DNA of 64,000 nt from Phycicoccus sp. (GCA_017993715.1 JAGOME010000001.1:62001-126000), one strand, 5' to 3'. Positions 35,138 through 44,030 are shown, counted from the first letter of the stretch. Program-made: numbers and translations. The notes: a model not told the origin generated them from the letters alone.

Positions 35138-36955
35138 GATCCTCGATTCCGCTCAGCTGCGTGTCAGGGTGCGGCGGGCGGCGGCCAGGGTGGCGCGGTG
35201 GCCGTAGCCGTGCTTGTCGCGCAACTCCACGTCGTTGCCGAAACCGGCGTAGACCTGGGGGATCCCCAACCGTTCGAATGCCGTGAGGCAGATGCCGTGG
35301 TCGGTCACAACGTCCGCGATCCGGGTCGCCAAGCCACCGTAGGCCAGGTGGTCCTCCAGGACCACGAAACGGCCGTGGGTCTCGGCCGCGCAGCGGACCA
35401 CCAGATCCGCGTCGATCGGCTTGATGGTGAACATGTCGACCACCCGAACCGAACAGCCTTCCTCAGCCAACTCCTCCGCGACGTCAAGGGCCTGCGCCAC
35501 CGTCGTGCCATGGGTGAAGATCGTCAGGTCGTGCCCATCACGGGCCACGATGCCCTGACCGATCCGGATCTCGTGCTGGCCAGGTTCGTACAGCACCCGA
35601 TCAGCCTTGCCGACCGCGAGCCGGATGTAGAGGGGGCCGTCCATGCTCATGGACTGGCGCAGCACCTCGCCGACCATCTGCGGGTCACCGATCGAGGTGA
35701 CGGTCATGTTGGTCAGCGCCCCCATGAGGGTCAGGTCCTCGACCGCGTAATGAGTCGATCCACCGTTGCCGACCAACCCGCCATGGGTCCCGATGATCTT
35801 CACCGGCAGGTTCGGGTAACACACGTCAGTGCGGACCTGCTCCAAAGCCCGCATGCTCAGGAAGGGCAGCATGCCCGACACGACGGGAATGTTGCCGTCA
35901 TACGCCAGACCAGCCGCGACCCCGACACAGACCTGCTCGGCCAGGCCGACATCCAGGAACCGATCCGGGTACTTCTCCTGGAACTCCACGAGAGTGGCCC
36001 CGATGTCCGGGGTGAGAACCCAGAGGTTGTCATGGCTCTCCCCGAGCTCGGCCAGAGTGCTCCCGATGACCGAGCGAGCAGAGAGCATCTCTCCGAACGT
36101 GAACGTGACCGGCATCAGATGCTCGCCTTCTCGCGGGTGGAATTCAGCGCCGCCAGGGCGCGTTCGAGATCGGCGGCGCCCAGCGATCCGGCATGCCAGG
36201 CCAAGTTGTGCTCCATGAAGTCCACACCCTTGCCCTTGACCGTCTCGGCAATGATCACCGTCGGGACATCGCTGCCAGGATCGGGCAGGGCATCGAGGGC
36301 CGCGACCAGCGCCGCCATGTCATGCCCATCGCACTCCACAACATTCCACCCGAACGCCCGCCACTTATCGGCATACGGCTCGAACGCGACACGGTCCTCC
36401 GCGAAACTCGTCATGAGTTGACGGTTCCGGTCGATGATGGCCACCAGATTGCCCAAACGGTTGCTGCGACCGGCCATCACGCCCTCCCACACCGAACCCT
36501 CACCGGTTTCGCCGTCGCCCATCAACGTGAAAACCCGATGCCGCTCACCGCGATGCCGCGCACCCAAAGCCATACCAACCGCAAGCGGAAGCCCATGACC
36601 CAGCGACCCGGTCGAACACTCAACCCCAGGCAACTGCACCTTGCACGGGTGCATCCCATACGCGCTATCGAGCTGGCCGTATGTCGCGACGATCCCCTCA
36701 TACGAAAAGAAACCACGCATCGCCATCGCGATATACATGCACACCGCGGCGTGACCCTTACTCAGGACGAACCGGTCACGGGCCGGGTTGGCCAGGTCGG
36801 TCGGATCGACCCGCAAGCCGTAGTGGTACAACGCAGTGAAAATGTCAGCCGCGGACAAGTCCCCACCAATATGCACCGCCCCCTCGTACGTCCCACACAA
36901 CTCCAAGAGTTTGGTACGCAACTCGAACGCGCGATCCTCCAGTTCGGCGACGCTG
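34074..36955. repeat. 2,882-bp direct repeat, copy 2 (adh-tktC-tktN)
   Basis: This is the partner of 26231-29112. Its flanks are the decayed rbsA gene on the left and a related but diverged tktN N-terminus, promoter and aldehyde dehydrogenase remnant on the right. Confidence 0.92.
35153..36115 (-). CDS. Transketolase C-terminal half (split enzyme), copy 2
   Basis: This 320-residue protein is identical to the one encoded at 27310-28272. All cofactor residues are intact. It overlaps the N-half gene by one base and lies 15 bases before adh copy 2. With no importer, SDR or epimerase following, this copy supplies extra dose of the core enzymes only. Confidence 0.92.
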   Translation of the reverse strand: MPVTFTFGEMLSARSVIGSTLAELGESHDNLWVLTPDIGATLVEFQEKYPDRFLDVGLAEQVCVGVAAGLAYDGNIPVVSGMLPFLSMRALEQVRTDVCYPNLPVKIIGTHGGLVGNGGSTHYAVEDLTLMGALTNMTVTSIGDPQMVGEVLRQSMSMDGPLYIRLAVGKADRVLYEPGQHEIRIGQGIVARDGHDLTIFTHGTTVAQALDVAEELAEEGCSVRVVDMFTIKPIDADLVVRCAAETHGRFVVLEDHLAYGGLATRIADVVTDHGICLTAFERLGIPQVYAGFGNDVELRDKHGYGHRATLAAARRTLTRS

Positions 36956-36993
36956 ACCTTCTGGCCATGGGCCCGATGTGGCTGGCTCATCAT
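36115..36993 (-). CDS. Transketolase N-terminal half (split enzyme), copy 2
   Basis: This 292-residue protein is identical to copy 1 (28272-29150) from residue about 14 onward, but its first residues read MMSQPHRAHGQKV rather than MMSQPRLATGASP. The thiamine diphosphate motif is intact. It is transcribed leftward from a promoter region that keeps the shared operator at 37118-37141. Confidence 0.92.
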   Translation of the reverse strand: MMSQPHRAHGQKVSVAELEDRAFELRTKLLELCGTYEGAVHIGGDLSAADIFTALYHYGLRVDPTDLANPARDRFVLSKGHAAVCMYIAMAMRGFFSYEGIVATYGQLDSAYGMHPCKVQLPGVECSTGSLGHGLPLAVGMALGARHRGERHRVFTLMGDGETGEGSVWEGVMAGRSNRLGNLVAIIDRNRQLMTSFAEDRVAFEPYADKWRAFGWNVVECDGHDMAALVAALDALPDPGSDVPTVIIAETVKGKGVDFMEHNLAWHAGSLGAADLERALAALNSTREKASI

Positions 36994-37117
36994 GTCCTCC
37001 CTATTGATGACACGAAGCCGCTGCCGTTACCCGAGGCGGAACAGTTCCGAGCCCCTGCCGTGCGAGCGGCCGTCCGGCTGCTTTGGCCGGAAGTGAGGCC
37101 GACCGTAGCACGATGAC
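36994..37117. other. Diverged promoter region of operon copy 2
   Basis: This gene-free stretch upstream of tktN copy 2 resembles the copy 1 region (29151-29270) only in short blocks (ATTGATGACACGAA near 37003, GGAAGTGA near 37090). It holds no coding signal. Confidence 0.6.
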
Positions 37118-37141
37118 GTTTATAAGTAAACAGGTATACCT
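37118..37141. promoter_or_regulatory. Shared operator, site 2
   Basis: GTTTATAAGTAAAC (37118-37131) followed directly by AGGTATACCT (37132-37141) matches site 1 (29271-29294) at 23 of 24 positions. It persists although the neighbouring region is only weakly conserved, and it still lies upstream of tktN copy 2. Confidence 0.7.
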
Positions 37142-37199
37142 CTATACTCTGTGAGGGCCGGTCGGGAGATGCTTGAGCTCTTCGGGCATGGGACACGGA

Positions 37200-37575
37200 C
37201 GCAAAACACCACAGAGATGGTGGGTGACGTCCACGATGGGTGCCTACCGGCCTGTTCGTGGAGGTCGTGAGCGATTCACCGATGATGTTCTGGCAGTTGC
37301 TGATCCGGGCGACGCAGCGATCCTGTGACAGGAGAACAGCAAGATTCGGTTCGAGGCCTGGAACGACGCCCTCGTCTTCGAGATCCGCCGGAATCTGGCC
37401 TGGCCGTCGCCGACGGGGTCGACACGGGAAGGACCCTCGAGCCCGCCCCGGCATACCGGTTGCCACCCAGGCGTCCTACCAGCCCCCGAAGGGGTGACGG
37501 TCATCGGGCCGGTCAACTGGCTGATCGCCACACTCGGCGTCGCATTGCCGCATGTCTCGCTCAGGCGGGCCTGCG
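37200..37575 (+). pseudogene. Aldehyde dehydrogenase remnant (copy 2)
   Basis: Fragments of the aldehyde dehydrogenase gene at 29379 are visible in order: the start-proximal CAAAACACCACAGAG, the segment coding KIRFEAWNDALVFEIR, then stretches matching the PAPGIP and VIGPVNWLIATLG regions. They contain deletions, a stop codon and frameshifts, and the 3' two-thirds is missing. The position, divergent from tktN copy 2, mirrors copy 1. Confidence 0.85.
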
Positions 37576-37756
37576 GCGAGGTCCTTGCCGAATGTCACCG
37601 GTGGTTCTGCCGGAGTGGCGCCATAGTTTGCGTCGATGGCTGCGGAAGGTAGTCGGGGTCTTCCAGGCGTGGCCCATAGGCCGCAGGCTGAGGTCACCGC
37701 AAGGGCGCGGACACAAGCGTCTCTGGCCCAGCGCAGGACCTGACGAGGAGCTCGCC

Positions 37757-38773
37757 ATGATGACAGCACACCTTTCCCGGCGTACGGCACTGACTGCGGC
37801 GCTGGCCACCCTTGGACTCGCGGCGACAGCCTGCACCTCCGACGACCCCGGGGGTGCGTCGGCCTCAGGTACAGCCTCCGGCGGGGCCGACCTGATCCCG
37901 GTGACCATCGGCGCGGTGTTCACCACCGCGGCGGTGCCGTTCTGGGTGGCTCAGGACCAGGGCATCTTCGCCAAAAACGGCCTGGCCGCCACGATCACCC
38001 AGGCGCCAAACTTCGCCGCTTCCGCACCGTCGCTGCTCAATGGGCAGATGCAATTCGCCAACGCGGCCACCGCGCCGATCATCACGGCGATCGCCCAGGA
38101 CATGCCCATCCAGATCGTCGCCGGCGTGCAGGCGGAACCCAAGGACACCAATGAGGGTGACGAAGGGGTGATGGTCCCGACGGACAGTCCGATCAAGCGT
38201 CCCAAAGACCTGCAGGGCAAGATCGTCGCAACCAGCGCGATCGGCTCGGGCCCCTACGTCGGCGTCATGGCGAACTACCTCGCGGATGGCGGAGCCCCCG
38301 ACGGGATCAACTGGGTGGTCATCACCCTGAGCGAGCAGATTGCCGCCCTCGAGAAGGGCCAAGTCGACGCGATCATTGCCTCCGAACCATTCACCGCAGC
38401 TGCGCGCAAGGCGGGCTTCATCTCAGCCTTCGCGGCCTATCGCCCCGATGGGCTCGATGTGATTCCCGCTGGTTTTCCCGATGCCGTTCTCGTGGCGAGC
38501 GCGGCATACCTCAAGGACAACCACGACACCGCCGCCAAGATGCGCCAGGCGATGATCGAAGCGAACGACTACGCACAGAACAACCCAGATGCGGTGCGCA
38601 AACTGCTGGTCGACAAGCTCAGCATGGACCCTGCCATCGTGCAGGACGTCCGCCTGCCGGCCTTCATCGGTGAGGTCACGGCAGCCGCGGTCCAGCCCAT
38701 GGTCGATGCCATGGCCCAGATCGGCCTGATCGACCGGGAATTGGATGCGACGTCAATGGTGTGGATGCCGTGA
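37757..38773 (+). CDS. NMT1/SsuA/TauA-type ABC transporter substrate-binding lipoprotein
   Basis: This 338-residue periplasmic-binding-protein type 2 lipoprotein has a twin-arginine-like SRRTALTAALATLGLAATAC with the lipobox cysteine near residue 30. The fold of nitrate/sulfonate/taurine/thiamine-precursor binding proteins follows (GAVFTTAAVPFWVAQDQGIFAKNGL, LNGQMQFANAATAPIITAIAQ, RPKDLQGKIVATSAIGSGP). GAGGAG six bases before ATG 37757 sets the start. It heads a five-gene rightward operon: binding protein, two permeases, ATPase and hydrolase. In this context the cargo may be an aromatic acid, but sulfonates or pyrimidines are equally possible. Confidence 0.88.
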   Translation: MMTAHLSRRTALTAALATLGLAATACTSDDPGGASASGTASGGADLIPVTIGAVFTTAAVPFWVAQDQGIFAKNGLAATITQAPNFAASAPSLLNGQMQFANAATAPIITAIAQDMPIQIVAGVQAEPKDTNEGDEGVMVPTDSPIKRPKDLQGKIVATSAIGSGPYVGVMANYLADGGAPDGINWVVITLSEQIAALEKGQVDAIIASEPFTAAARKAGFISAFAAYRPDGLDVIPAGFPDAVLVASAAYLKDNHDTAAKMRQAMIEANDYAQNNPDAVRKLLVDKLSMDPAIVQDVRLPAFIGEVTAAAVQPMVDAMAQIGLIDRELDATSMVWMP

Positions 38774-39666
38774 GCGGGGCGTCGGGAAGGCCGCCCGGGG
38801 GAGGCACGACCGCGCCGGTTGCACCCACAGCGCCTGACCTGCAGGTCGACCGTCAATCGTCCCCGGAGGCGACCGGCCCCTCGGTGGGGTTGTCCGCCCG
38901 CCGCGAGCTCCTGCTCGGCGCCTTGGGACTGGTCACGATCCTGCTCGTCTGGCAGATCGCCAGCTCCACCGGGGCACTATCGGCCAATGCTGTGCCGCCG
39001 CCGGCAACGGTCCTGTTGACTTTCGCGGGCTTGATGATCAACACCACCTTCTGGAGCGCCGTCTTCGCCACCATGTCCGTGGCGATTCTCGGGATCGTCG
39101 TCGTCATTCTGATCGCCGTCCCGATGTCGATGGCAATTCACCGGTCCTTCGCGGTGCGTGAGTCGACCTGGTTCATCGTCGAGTTCCTCAAGCCGATCCC
39201 CCCCGTTGCCCTGATCCCGTTGACGATCCTGCTCTGGGGCCCCACCAAGTCGGTCGAACTCTTCCTCGTTGTCTTCGCTGCGCTCTGGCCGATGCTGACT
39301 CAGCTGGGGTATGGGTTGCGCGAGATCTCCGGAACCGCCTTGGACGTCGCGCGGGTATATCGGTTCACTCGGGCTCAGCGCACTGTCCGAATCGTTGTGC
39401 CGAGCCTGACACCCTTCGCGATGACCGGTCTGCGAATTTCGGTGACCATGGCCCTCGTCGTGGCGATCGTCACGGAGTACATCATCGGCATACCGGGCCT
39501 CGGGGCCATGCTCTCGACGAGTCAGGCGGCCGGGCGGCTCGATCGGATGTACGCCTTGATCGTCGTCATGGGGCTGCTTGGCTTGGCGCTCAACGGCCTG
39601 CTCTCCCTCGCAAACAGGCCGCTGTTGTTCTGGCACCCCTCTCAGCGTGAGAGGGCGGGATCATGA
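38770..39666 (+). CDS. SsuC/TauC-type ABC transporter permease 1
   Basis: This protein of about 298 residues starts with a 45-residue polar Pro/Thr-rich tail and then has six helices of the BPD_transp_1 family, with the cytoplasmic EAA loop LREISGTALDVARVYRFTRAQR. GTG 38770 overlaps the preceding stop (GTGA); GTG 38761 is an alternative. It forms a heterodimeric channel with the permease encoded immediately downstream, which is less common than the single permease of ssu and tau systems. Confidence 0.88.
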   Translation: MSGASGRPPGGGTTAPVAPTAPDLQVDRQSSPEATGPSVGLSARRELLLGALGLVTILLVWQIASSTGALSANAVPPPATVLLTFAGLMINTTFWSAVFATMSVAILGIVVVILIAVPMSMAIHRSFAVRESTWFIVEFLKPIPPVALIPLTILLWGPTKSVELFLVVFAALWPMLTQLGYGLREISGTALDVARVYRFTRAQRTVRIVVPSLTPFAMTGLRISVTMALVVAIVTEYIIGIPGLGAMLSTSQAAGRLDRMYALIVVMGLLGLALNGLLSLANRPLLFWHPSQRERAGS

Positions 39667-40454
39667 CGCGTTCAGCAACCGAGATGCTGCGACTCCTGCT
39701 GTGGCGGCTGTGGCTCCCCGCCCTCATTGTCGGGCTCTGGTGGATCACCAGCACGACCAACTCCTCGCTGTACTACCCGCCGCTCCCGAATATCCTCAGC
39801 GAGATCGTTGACGACTGGATCCTCGGACCGCGCCTGACTCGGGACCTGCTTCCCACCCTGCAGAACTTCTTCAAGGGTTTGTCCATCGCCCTCATCGGCG
39901 GAACCGTCGTCGGTGTCGTGCTCGGCCGCAGCTCCCTGCTCCGAGCGTTGCTTGCGCCCATCATCAACTTCCTTCGGTCGCTGCCCTCCCCGGCCCTGAT
40001 CCCGATTGTGCTGGTGATCTTCGGCATCGGGAACTCGATGAGCGTCGCGCTGATTGCGATCGGTGCCTTCTGGCCGACGCTGCTGAACACCATGGACGGG
40101 GTCCGCAGCGTTGATCCGCAAGTGCGGGACATGGTGCGTTCCTATCGGCTCTCCCCGTGGCAGAACATCTGGCGCGTCGTCCTGCCCAGCGCCATGCCGC
40201 AGATCGTCGCCGGATATCGCATCTCCCTGCAGATCTCCATCATCCTCATCGTGGTCAGCGAGATGGTCGGTTCGGCCCGCGGCCTCGGCTACTTCGTCCT
40301 GGAGTCCCAGCAACTGTTCCGAGTGACGTCCACCTGGGCAGGCACCATCATGCTCGGCGTCCTCGGCTATCTCCTCACCTCGATCTTCGTGGTCATCGAG
40401 CGCCGCGTCCTGAGCTGGCAGATCCGGATGCGGGCGGCCACCGGGGCTGCGTGA
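39663..40454 (+). CDS. SsuC/TauC-type ABC transporter permease 2
   Basis: This 263-residue six-helix permease has the EAA loop VRSVDPQVRDMVRSYRLSPW. The ATG overlaps the stop of permease 1 (ATGA). Two permeases in tandem occur in pyrimidine-precursor (Thi/Riboflavin-like) and some aromatic importers. Its own ribosome-binding site is part of the upstream coding sequence. Confidence 0.9.
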   Translation: MTRSATEMLRLLLWRLWLPALIVGLWWITSTTNSSLYYPPLPNILSEIVDDWILGPRLTRDLLPTLQNFFKGLSIALIGGTVVGVVLGRSSLLRALLAPIINFLRSLPSPALIPIVLVIFGIGNSMSVALIAIGAFWPTLLNTMDGVRSVDPQVRDMVRSYRLSPWQNIWRVVLPSAMPQIVAGYRISLQISIILIVVSEMVGSARGLGYFVLESQQLFRVTSTWAGTIMLGVLGYLLTSIFVVIERRVLSWQIRMRAATGAA

Positions 40455-40486
40455 GCCCCCCTTACCGAGAACAGAAGGTGTTCTGT

Positions 40487-41296
40487 ATGACTTCACACAT
40501 CCTCGCGGTGCAGGACCTTGGCAAAGTGTTCGTCACCGATGATCGCGTTGCTCAGATCCTCGACGGGGTCGACTTCGCGGTCGATCCCGGCCAGTTCGTC
40601 TGCGTTGTCGGCCCCTCAGGATCGGGCAAGACCACGCTGCTCAAGTGCATTGCGGGGCTCTCGAGCCCCACGGCTGGCCAGGTGGTCTTCGAAGGGGAAC
40701 GGGTGAGCGAGCCTCCGGCCAAGCTCGCCGTCATCTTCCAGGACTACTCGCGCAGCCTGCTCCCCTGGTTGACCATCGCCAAGAACGTCGAGCTGCCGTT
40801 GCACAAGGCGAAGTTCCCTAAGGCCGATCGACCGGCGTTGGTCGCCGAGGCACTGGCCAATGTCGGCCTGGCCGGCAGGGGGGAGCTGTACCCCTGGGAG
40901 ATGTCCGGTGGGATGCAGCAACGTGCCGCGATCGCCCGCGGCCTGGCGTATCAGCCAGACGTTCTGCTCATGGACGAACCGTTCGCGTCGGTCGATGCCC
41001 AGACGCGCATCGAACTCGAGGACCTGGTCCTGAACATGAGCCAACGCCTCGGGATGACCGTGCTCTTCGTCACCCACGACATTGACGAGGCTGTCTACCT
41101 GGGTAACCGGGTTGTGGTGTTGTCCGGCGCGCCGGCCAAGGTGGCGCGGGACATCGTCGTCGATCTGCCGACCGAGCGACATCAAGTGCAGACCAAGAAC
41201 CTGCCTCGGTTCGGGGAGCTGCGTGCCGAGGTCTTCGATCTCATCCAAAAGGCGAAACAGCCCGACGTGGCCGCCGCTGCGCCGGTCCAAGCATGA
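40487..41296 (+). CDS. SsuB/TauB-type ABC transporter ATP-binding protein
   Basis: This 269-residue ATPase has Walker A GPSGSGKTT near residue 42, Q-loop VIFQDYSRSLLPWLT, signature MSGGMQQR, Walker B VLLMDEPFASVD and the switch histidine in FVTHDIDEA. This sequence type belongs to nitrate/sulfonate/taurine importers. AGAAGG precedes ATG 40487, 32 bases after the permease stop. The stop overlaps the start of the hydrolase gene. Confidence 0.92.
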   Translation: MTSHILAVQDLGKVFVTDDRVAQILDGVDFAVDPGQFVCVVGPSGSGKTTLLKCIAGLSSPTAGQVVFEGERVSEPPAKLAVIFQDYSRSLLPWLTIAKNVELPLHKAKFPKADRPALVAEALANVGLAGRGELYPWEMSGGMQQRAAIARGLAYQPDVLLMDEPFASVDAQTRIELEDLVLNMSQRLGMTVLFVTHDIDEAVYLGNRVVVLSGAPAKVARDIVVDLPTERHQVQTKNLPRFGELRAEVFDLIQKAKQPDVAAAAPVQA

Positions 41297-42291
41297 ACAC
41301 GAAGCCGCACGTCATCACGCTCGGAACTGCGGGCGGACCGGTATGGAGCAGTGACGGTCGCCGTGCCGGAATCGCCACGGCGATCGTGGTCGGTGACCGG
41401 ACCTACTTGGTTGATGCCGGCTCAGGGGTAGGGCGGCAACTGCGACGCGCCGGGCGTGAATTCGACAGCCTGCGGGCGGTCTTCATCACGCATCTGCACT
41501 CCGATCACATCGTCGATCTTGCGGCGCTCATGGTCTTTGGGATCATGCGCATGCCGATTCCACCAACGCATCGGATCCCGGTGCTGGGTCCCGGCCCGCG
41601 CGGTATGTTGCCTTCGCTCAGCCCCCGGGCGAACGGACCCATGGATCCGGTGTTCCCGGAGAACCCCACCCCGGGGATCAGCGACACGATCGACCTGCAA
41701 TTGCGGGGTTTCGCCACGGACCTGAACGACCGCCGCTTCGACTCACTCAAGCCGATGCCCATGGACTGGTTCTGCGCGCAGGAGATCTCCATTGCGGATT
41801 CGGTCGGCTTCCACCCCAACGATAATCCGACACCAATGATGGACCCCTTCCCGGTTTTCGAGGACGACGCGGTGCGGGTGTCCGCCATGTTGGTCAAGCA
41901 CGCACCGATGGCGCCTGCGTTCGGTTATCGCATCGAGACCGAGGGTGGGGTGGTGGCCATCTCCGGGGACACCGGCCCGACACCCAACATGGTCCGGCTG
42001 GCCGCGGATGCTGACGTGCTCCTTCACGAGGCGCTGGACTCGGGCTGGGTGGAAGAACAGTACGCCCGGACCCGGGACGATTCAGCCCGTGCGGTCCGAG
42101 ACCACCACTACGCCTCGCACACCACGCCCGCAGAGGCGATCAGGATCGCTCAAGAGGCCGGCGCACGGCAGCTCGCCTTGCACCACTTGGTGCCCAGAGC
42201 GGCGGCCCCGGAGGTCTGGACGGCACAAGCGTCGGGCTTCGCTGGTCGGTTCATCGTGCCTGAGGACCTTCAGGTCATTCCGCTCAGCTGA
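41293..42291 (+). CDS. Metallo-beta-lactamase-fold hydrolase
   Basis: This 332-residue metallohydrolase has the H-x-H-x-D-H zinc motif as THLHSDHIVDLAAL, a later VKHAPMAPAFGYRI, the bridging aspartate in VVAISGDTGP and the final histidine in LALHHLVPR. The layout resembles ribonuclease Z/arylsulfatase-type MBL enzymes. ATGA overlap with the ATPase gene makes it part of the importer operon, so it probably hydrolyses the imported compound (ester, sulfate or lactone; not resolvable). Its last 22 bases overlap the end of the convergent lysR gene. Confidence 0.85.
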   Translation: MNTKPHVITLGTAGGPVWSSDGRRAGIATAIVVGDRTYLVDAGSGVGRQLRRAGREFDSLRAVFITHLHSDHIVDLAALMVFGIMRMPIPPTHRIPVLGPGPRGMLPSLSPRANGPMDPVFPENPTPGISDTIDLQLRGFATDLNDRRFDSLKPMPMDWFCAQEISIADSVGFHPNDNPTPMMDPFPVFEDDAVRVSAMLVKHAPMAPAFGYRIETEGGVVAISGDTGPTPNMVRLAADADVLLHEALDSGWVEEQYARTRDDSARAVRDHHYASHTTPAEAIRIAQEAGARQLALHHLVPRAAAPEVWTAQASGFAGRFIVPEDLQVIPLS

Positions 42292-43247
42292 GGCTGGTCC
42301 GGTGTTGGTCGCGACGTTGTGCGCTGCGGGGCTGGGTCGTCCGGGCGCAGGATCGCCCCCGCGACCTCGATGAAGTGACCGATGGTGGGTGTGGCGTGGC
42401 CAGCGCGTCTCAACAGTGAGACGTCCAGCGGGGCGGGGCCGTCGACGATGTGCCGCAGCACCAGATCCGGTGACTGGATCGCCGGTCGCATCGCCTCGGG
42501 GATGATGGCGACCGCCAGCCCGGCCATCGCCAGCGGAATGGCTTCGAACAGTGAGGGGACGTCGCGCACTTGGGGGGTGGGCAGCCCTGCCTGGTCGAAT
42601 GCCGCGAGCATGCCCGAGCGTAGGCCGAACGTCCGCGTCGATTGTGGTGGGATGGTGATGGCCTCGTGAGCGAAGGCCTCGAGGCAGATCGGATCCGGAC
42701 TGTCGGCATATCGTCGCGGCAGAGCGGCGATCAGTTCGACCGATCCCATGGCTTCCACGACGAGTTTGCCCCGGTGCAAGTCGCGCAGATGAGCGCTCGA
42801 GGTGGTCGCGACCAACCCGACGTCCAGGTCGCCGGCCAGGACAAGGTCAATCACGTCCGAGGCGTTGGCCTCGCGCAGGGCGACCTCGGCGTGGGGCCAC
42901 AGGTGGATGAACTCGCGCATGATCGCGGGCGCGACCTGCCAGGCAAGGACGGGGACGATGCCGAAGCTGACCGCTCCCTGTGCTCCCGAAGCCATCGACC
43001 GTGCGGTGTCGCGTAGCTCGTCGACGCTACGCAGCACCCGAGCAGCCTGGCGGACGACATACGCGCCGGCAGCGGTGGGAGTCACACCTCGAGAGCTCCG
43101 TTCGAAGATGCGAATCCCGAGTTCGCTTTCCAGTTGTGCGATCGCGGTGCTCAGTGACGGCTGGGCCAGGTGCAGTTCGGCCGCCGCGCGCGAGAAGGAC
43201 CCTTCTTGGGCCGTGAGCACGACGTACCTCAGCTGACGGAGCTCCAC
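42270..43247 (-). CDS. LysR family transcriptional regulator
   Basis: This 325-residue regulator has the N-terminal winged helix MELRQLRYVVLTAQEGSFSR and AELHLAQPSLSTAIAQLESE, then a periplasmic-binding-like effector domain. LysR proteins commonly activate aromatic catabolism genes with a pathway intermediate as inducer. Here it lies nine bases after the SDR copy 2 gene on the same strand and is convergent with the hydrolase, overlapping it by 22 bases. Its targets may include the SDR gene and aldehyde dehydrogenase copy 2, which is inference. Confidence 0.9.
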   Translation of the reverse strand: MELRQLRYVVLTAQEGSFSRAAAELHLAQPSLSTAIAQLESELGIRIFERSSRGVTPTAAGAYVVRQAARVLRSVDELRDTARSMASGAQGAVSFGIVPVLAWQVAPAIMREFIHLWPHAEVALREANASDVIDLVLAGDLDVGLVATTSSAHLRDLHRGKLVVEAMGSVELIAALPRRYADSPDPICLEAFAHEAITIPPQSTRTFGLRSGMLAAFDQAGLPTPQVRDVPSLFEAIPLAMAGLAVAIIPEAMRPAIQSPDLVLRHIVDGPAPLDVSLLRRAGHATPTIGHFIEVAGAILRPDDPAPQRTTSRPTPDQPQLSGMT

Positions 43248-43256
43248 CGTGGTCCC

Positions 43257-44030
43257 CTAGTCGAAGCGAGGGGGCTCGAAGCGCTGCTTGAAGGCCGAAT
43301 AGCCGTCATCGACATGGACGACGGTTCCGTTGATCGCGGAAGCGTCATCGCTGGCAAGAAAGGCGACGGTGCGGGCGATCTCTTCGGGCTCGGTGAGCCT
43401 CCCGCTTGCCTGCTGCTCGGCGAACATCCGACCTAGTTCGGGTCCGAGTCGCTGAATCATGGGGGTGTTGACCCGCCCAGGGGTGATCGCGACGGCGCGG
43501 ATGCCGAGGGGACCGAGCTCGAAGGCAGCCGAGCGGGTGAAGGAGATGACGGCGGCCTTGGCCGCGCCGTAGGCGAAAGCGTTCGGGGCGGCCGATTCTC
43601 CGTAGATGGAAGAGGTGCTGATGATGACGCCGGGGGAGCGCTGAGCGACGAACTGCCGGGCGGCGGCAAGGATGCCGAAGTAGACGCTGTCCTGATCGAC
43701 CCGAATCATGGGGAAGTAGTCCCTCTCCGGGTCGTGCTCCAACAAGGGGCGTCCTCCGGCGATGCCCGCGTTATTGAACATGACATCAAGTCGCCCGTAC
43801 GTCATGACGGCGCGAGCGACGAGTTCCTCGATCTGGGAGTGGGAGGCCACATCCACCTGATGAGCCATCGCGTGGCTCGCGCCGACCTCATCGACAACTC
43901 GCTGAGCGGCGTCGAGGTCACGGTCGGCGACAACGACTCGGGCACCGTCCCGCACCAGCTGGGCGACCGTTGCTCGTCCGATCCCGCCGGCGCCGCCGGT
44001 CACGATGCACACCCTGTCCTTCAACCTCAT
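43257..44030 (-). CDS. Short-chain dehydrogenase/reductase (SDR copy 2)
   Basis: This 257-residue classical SDR has TGGAGGIG, NNAGIAGGRPLLEHD, a catalytic Ser in STSSIYGE and AYGAAK as the Tyr-Lys pair. The C-terminus GYSAFKQRFEPPRFD is clearly paralogous to SDR copy 1 (21754-22533). It is divergent from aldehyde dehydrogenase copy 2 across the third shared operator and followed by lysR. Together the pair probably oxidises an alcohol to an acid through the aldehyde. Confidence 0.88.
   Translation of the reverse strand: MRLKDRVCIVTGGAGGIGRATVAQLVRDGARVVVADRDLDAAQRVVDEVGASHAMAHQVDVASHSQIEELVARAVMTYGRLDVMFNNAGIAGGRPLLEHDPERDYFPMIRVDQDSVYFGILAAARQFVAQRSPGVIISTSSIYGESAAPNAFAYGAAKAAVISFTRSAAFELGPLGIRAVAITPGRVNTPMIQRLGPELGRMFAEQQASGRLTEPEEIARTVAFLASDDASAINGTVVHVDDGYSAFKQRFEPPRFD

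Noticed and set aside
26231-36955. Composite transposon carrying the repeated block
   Set aside because: No transposase genes, terminal inverted repeats or target-site duplications flank either copy; the flanks are homologous operon parts instead.
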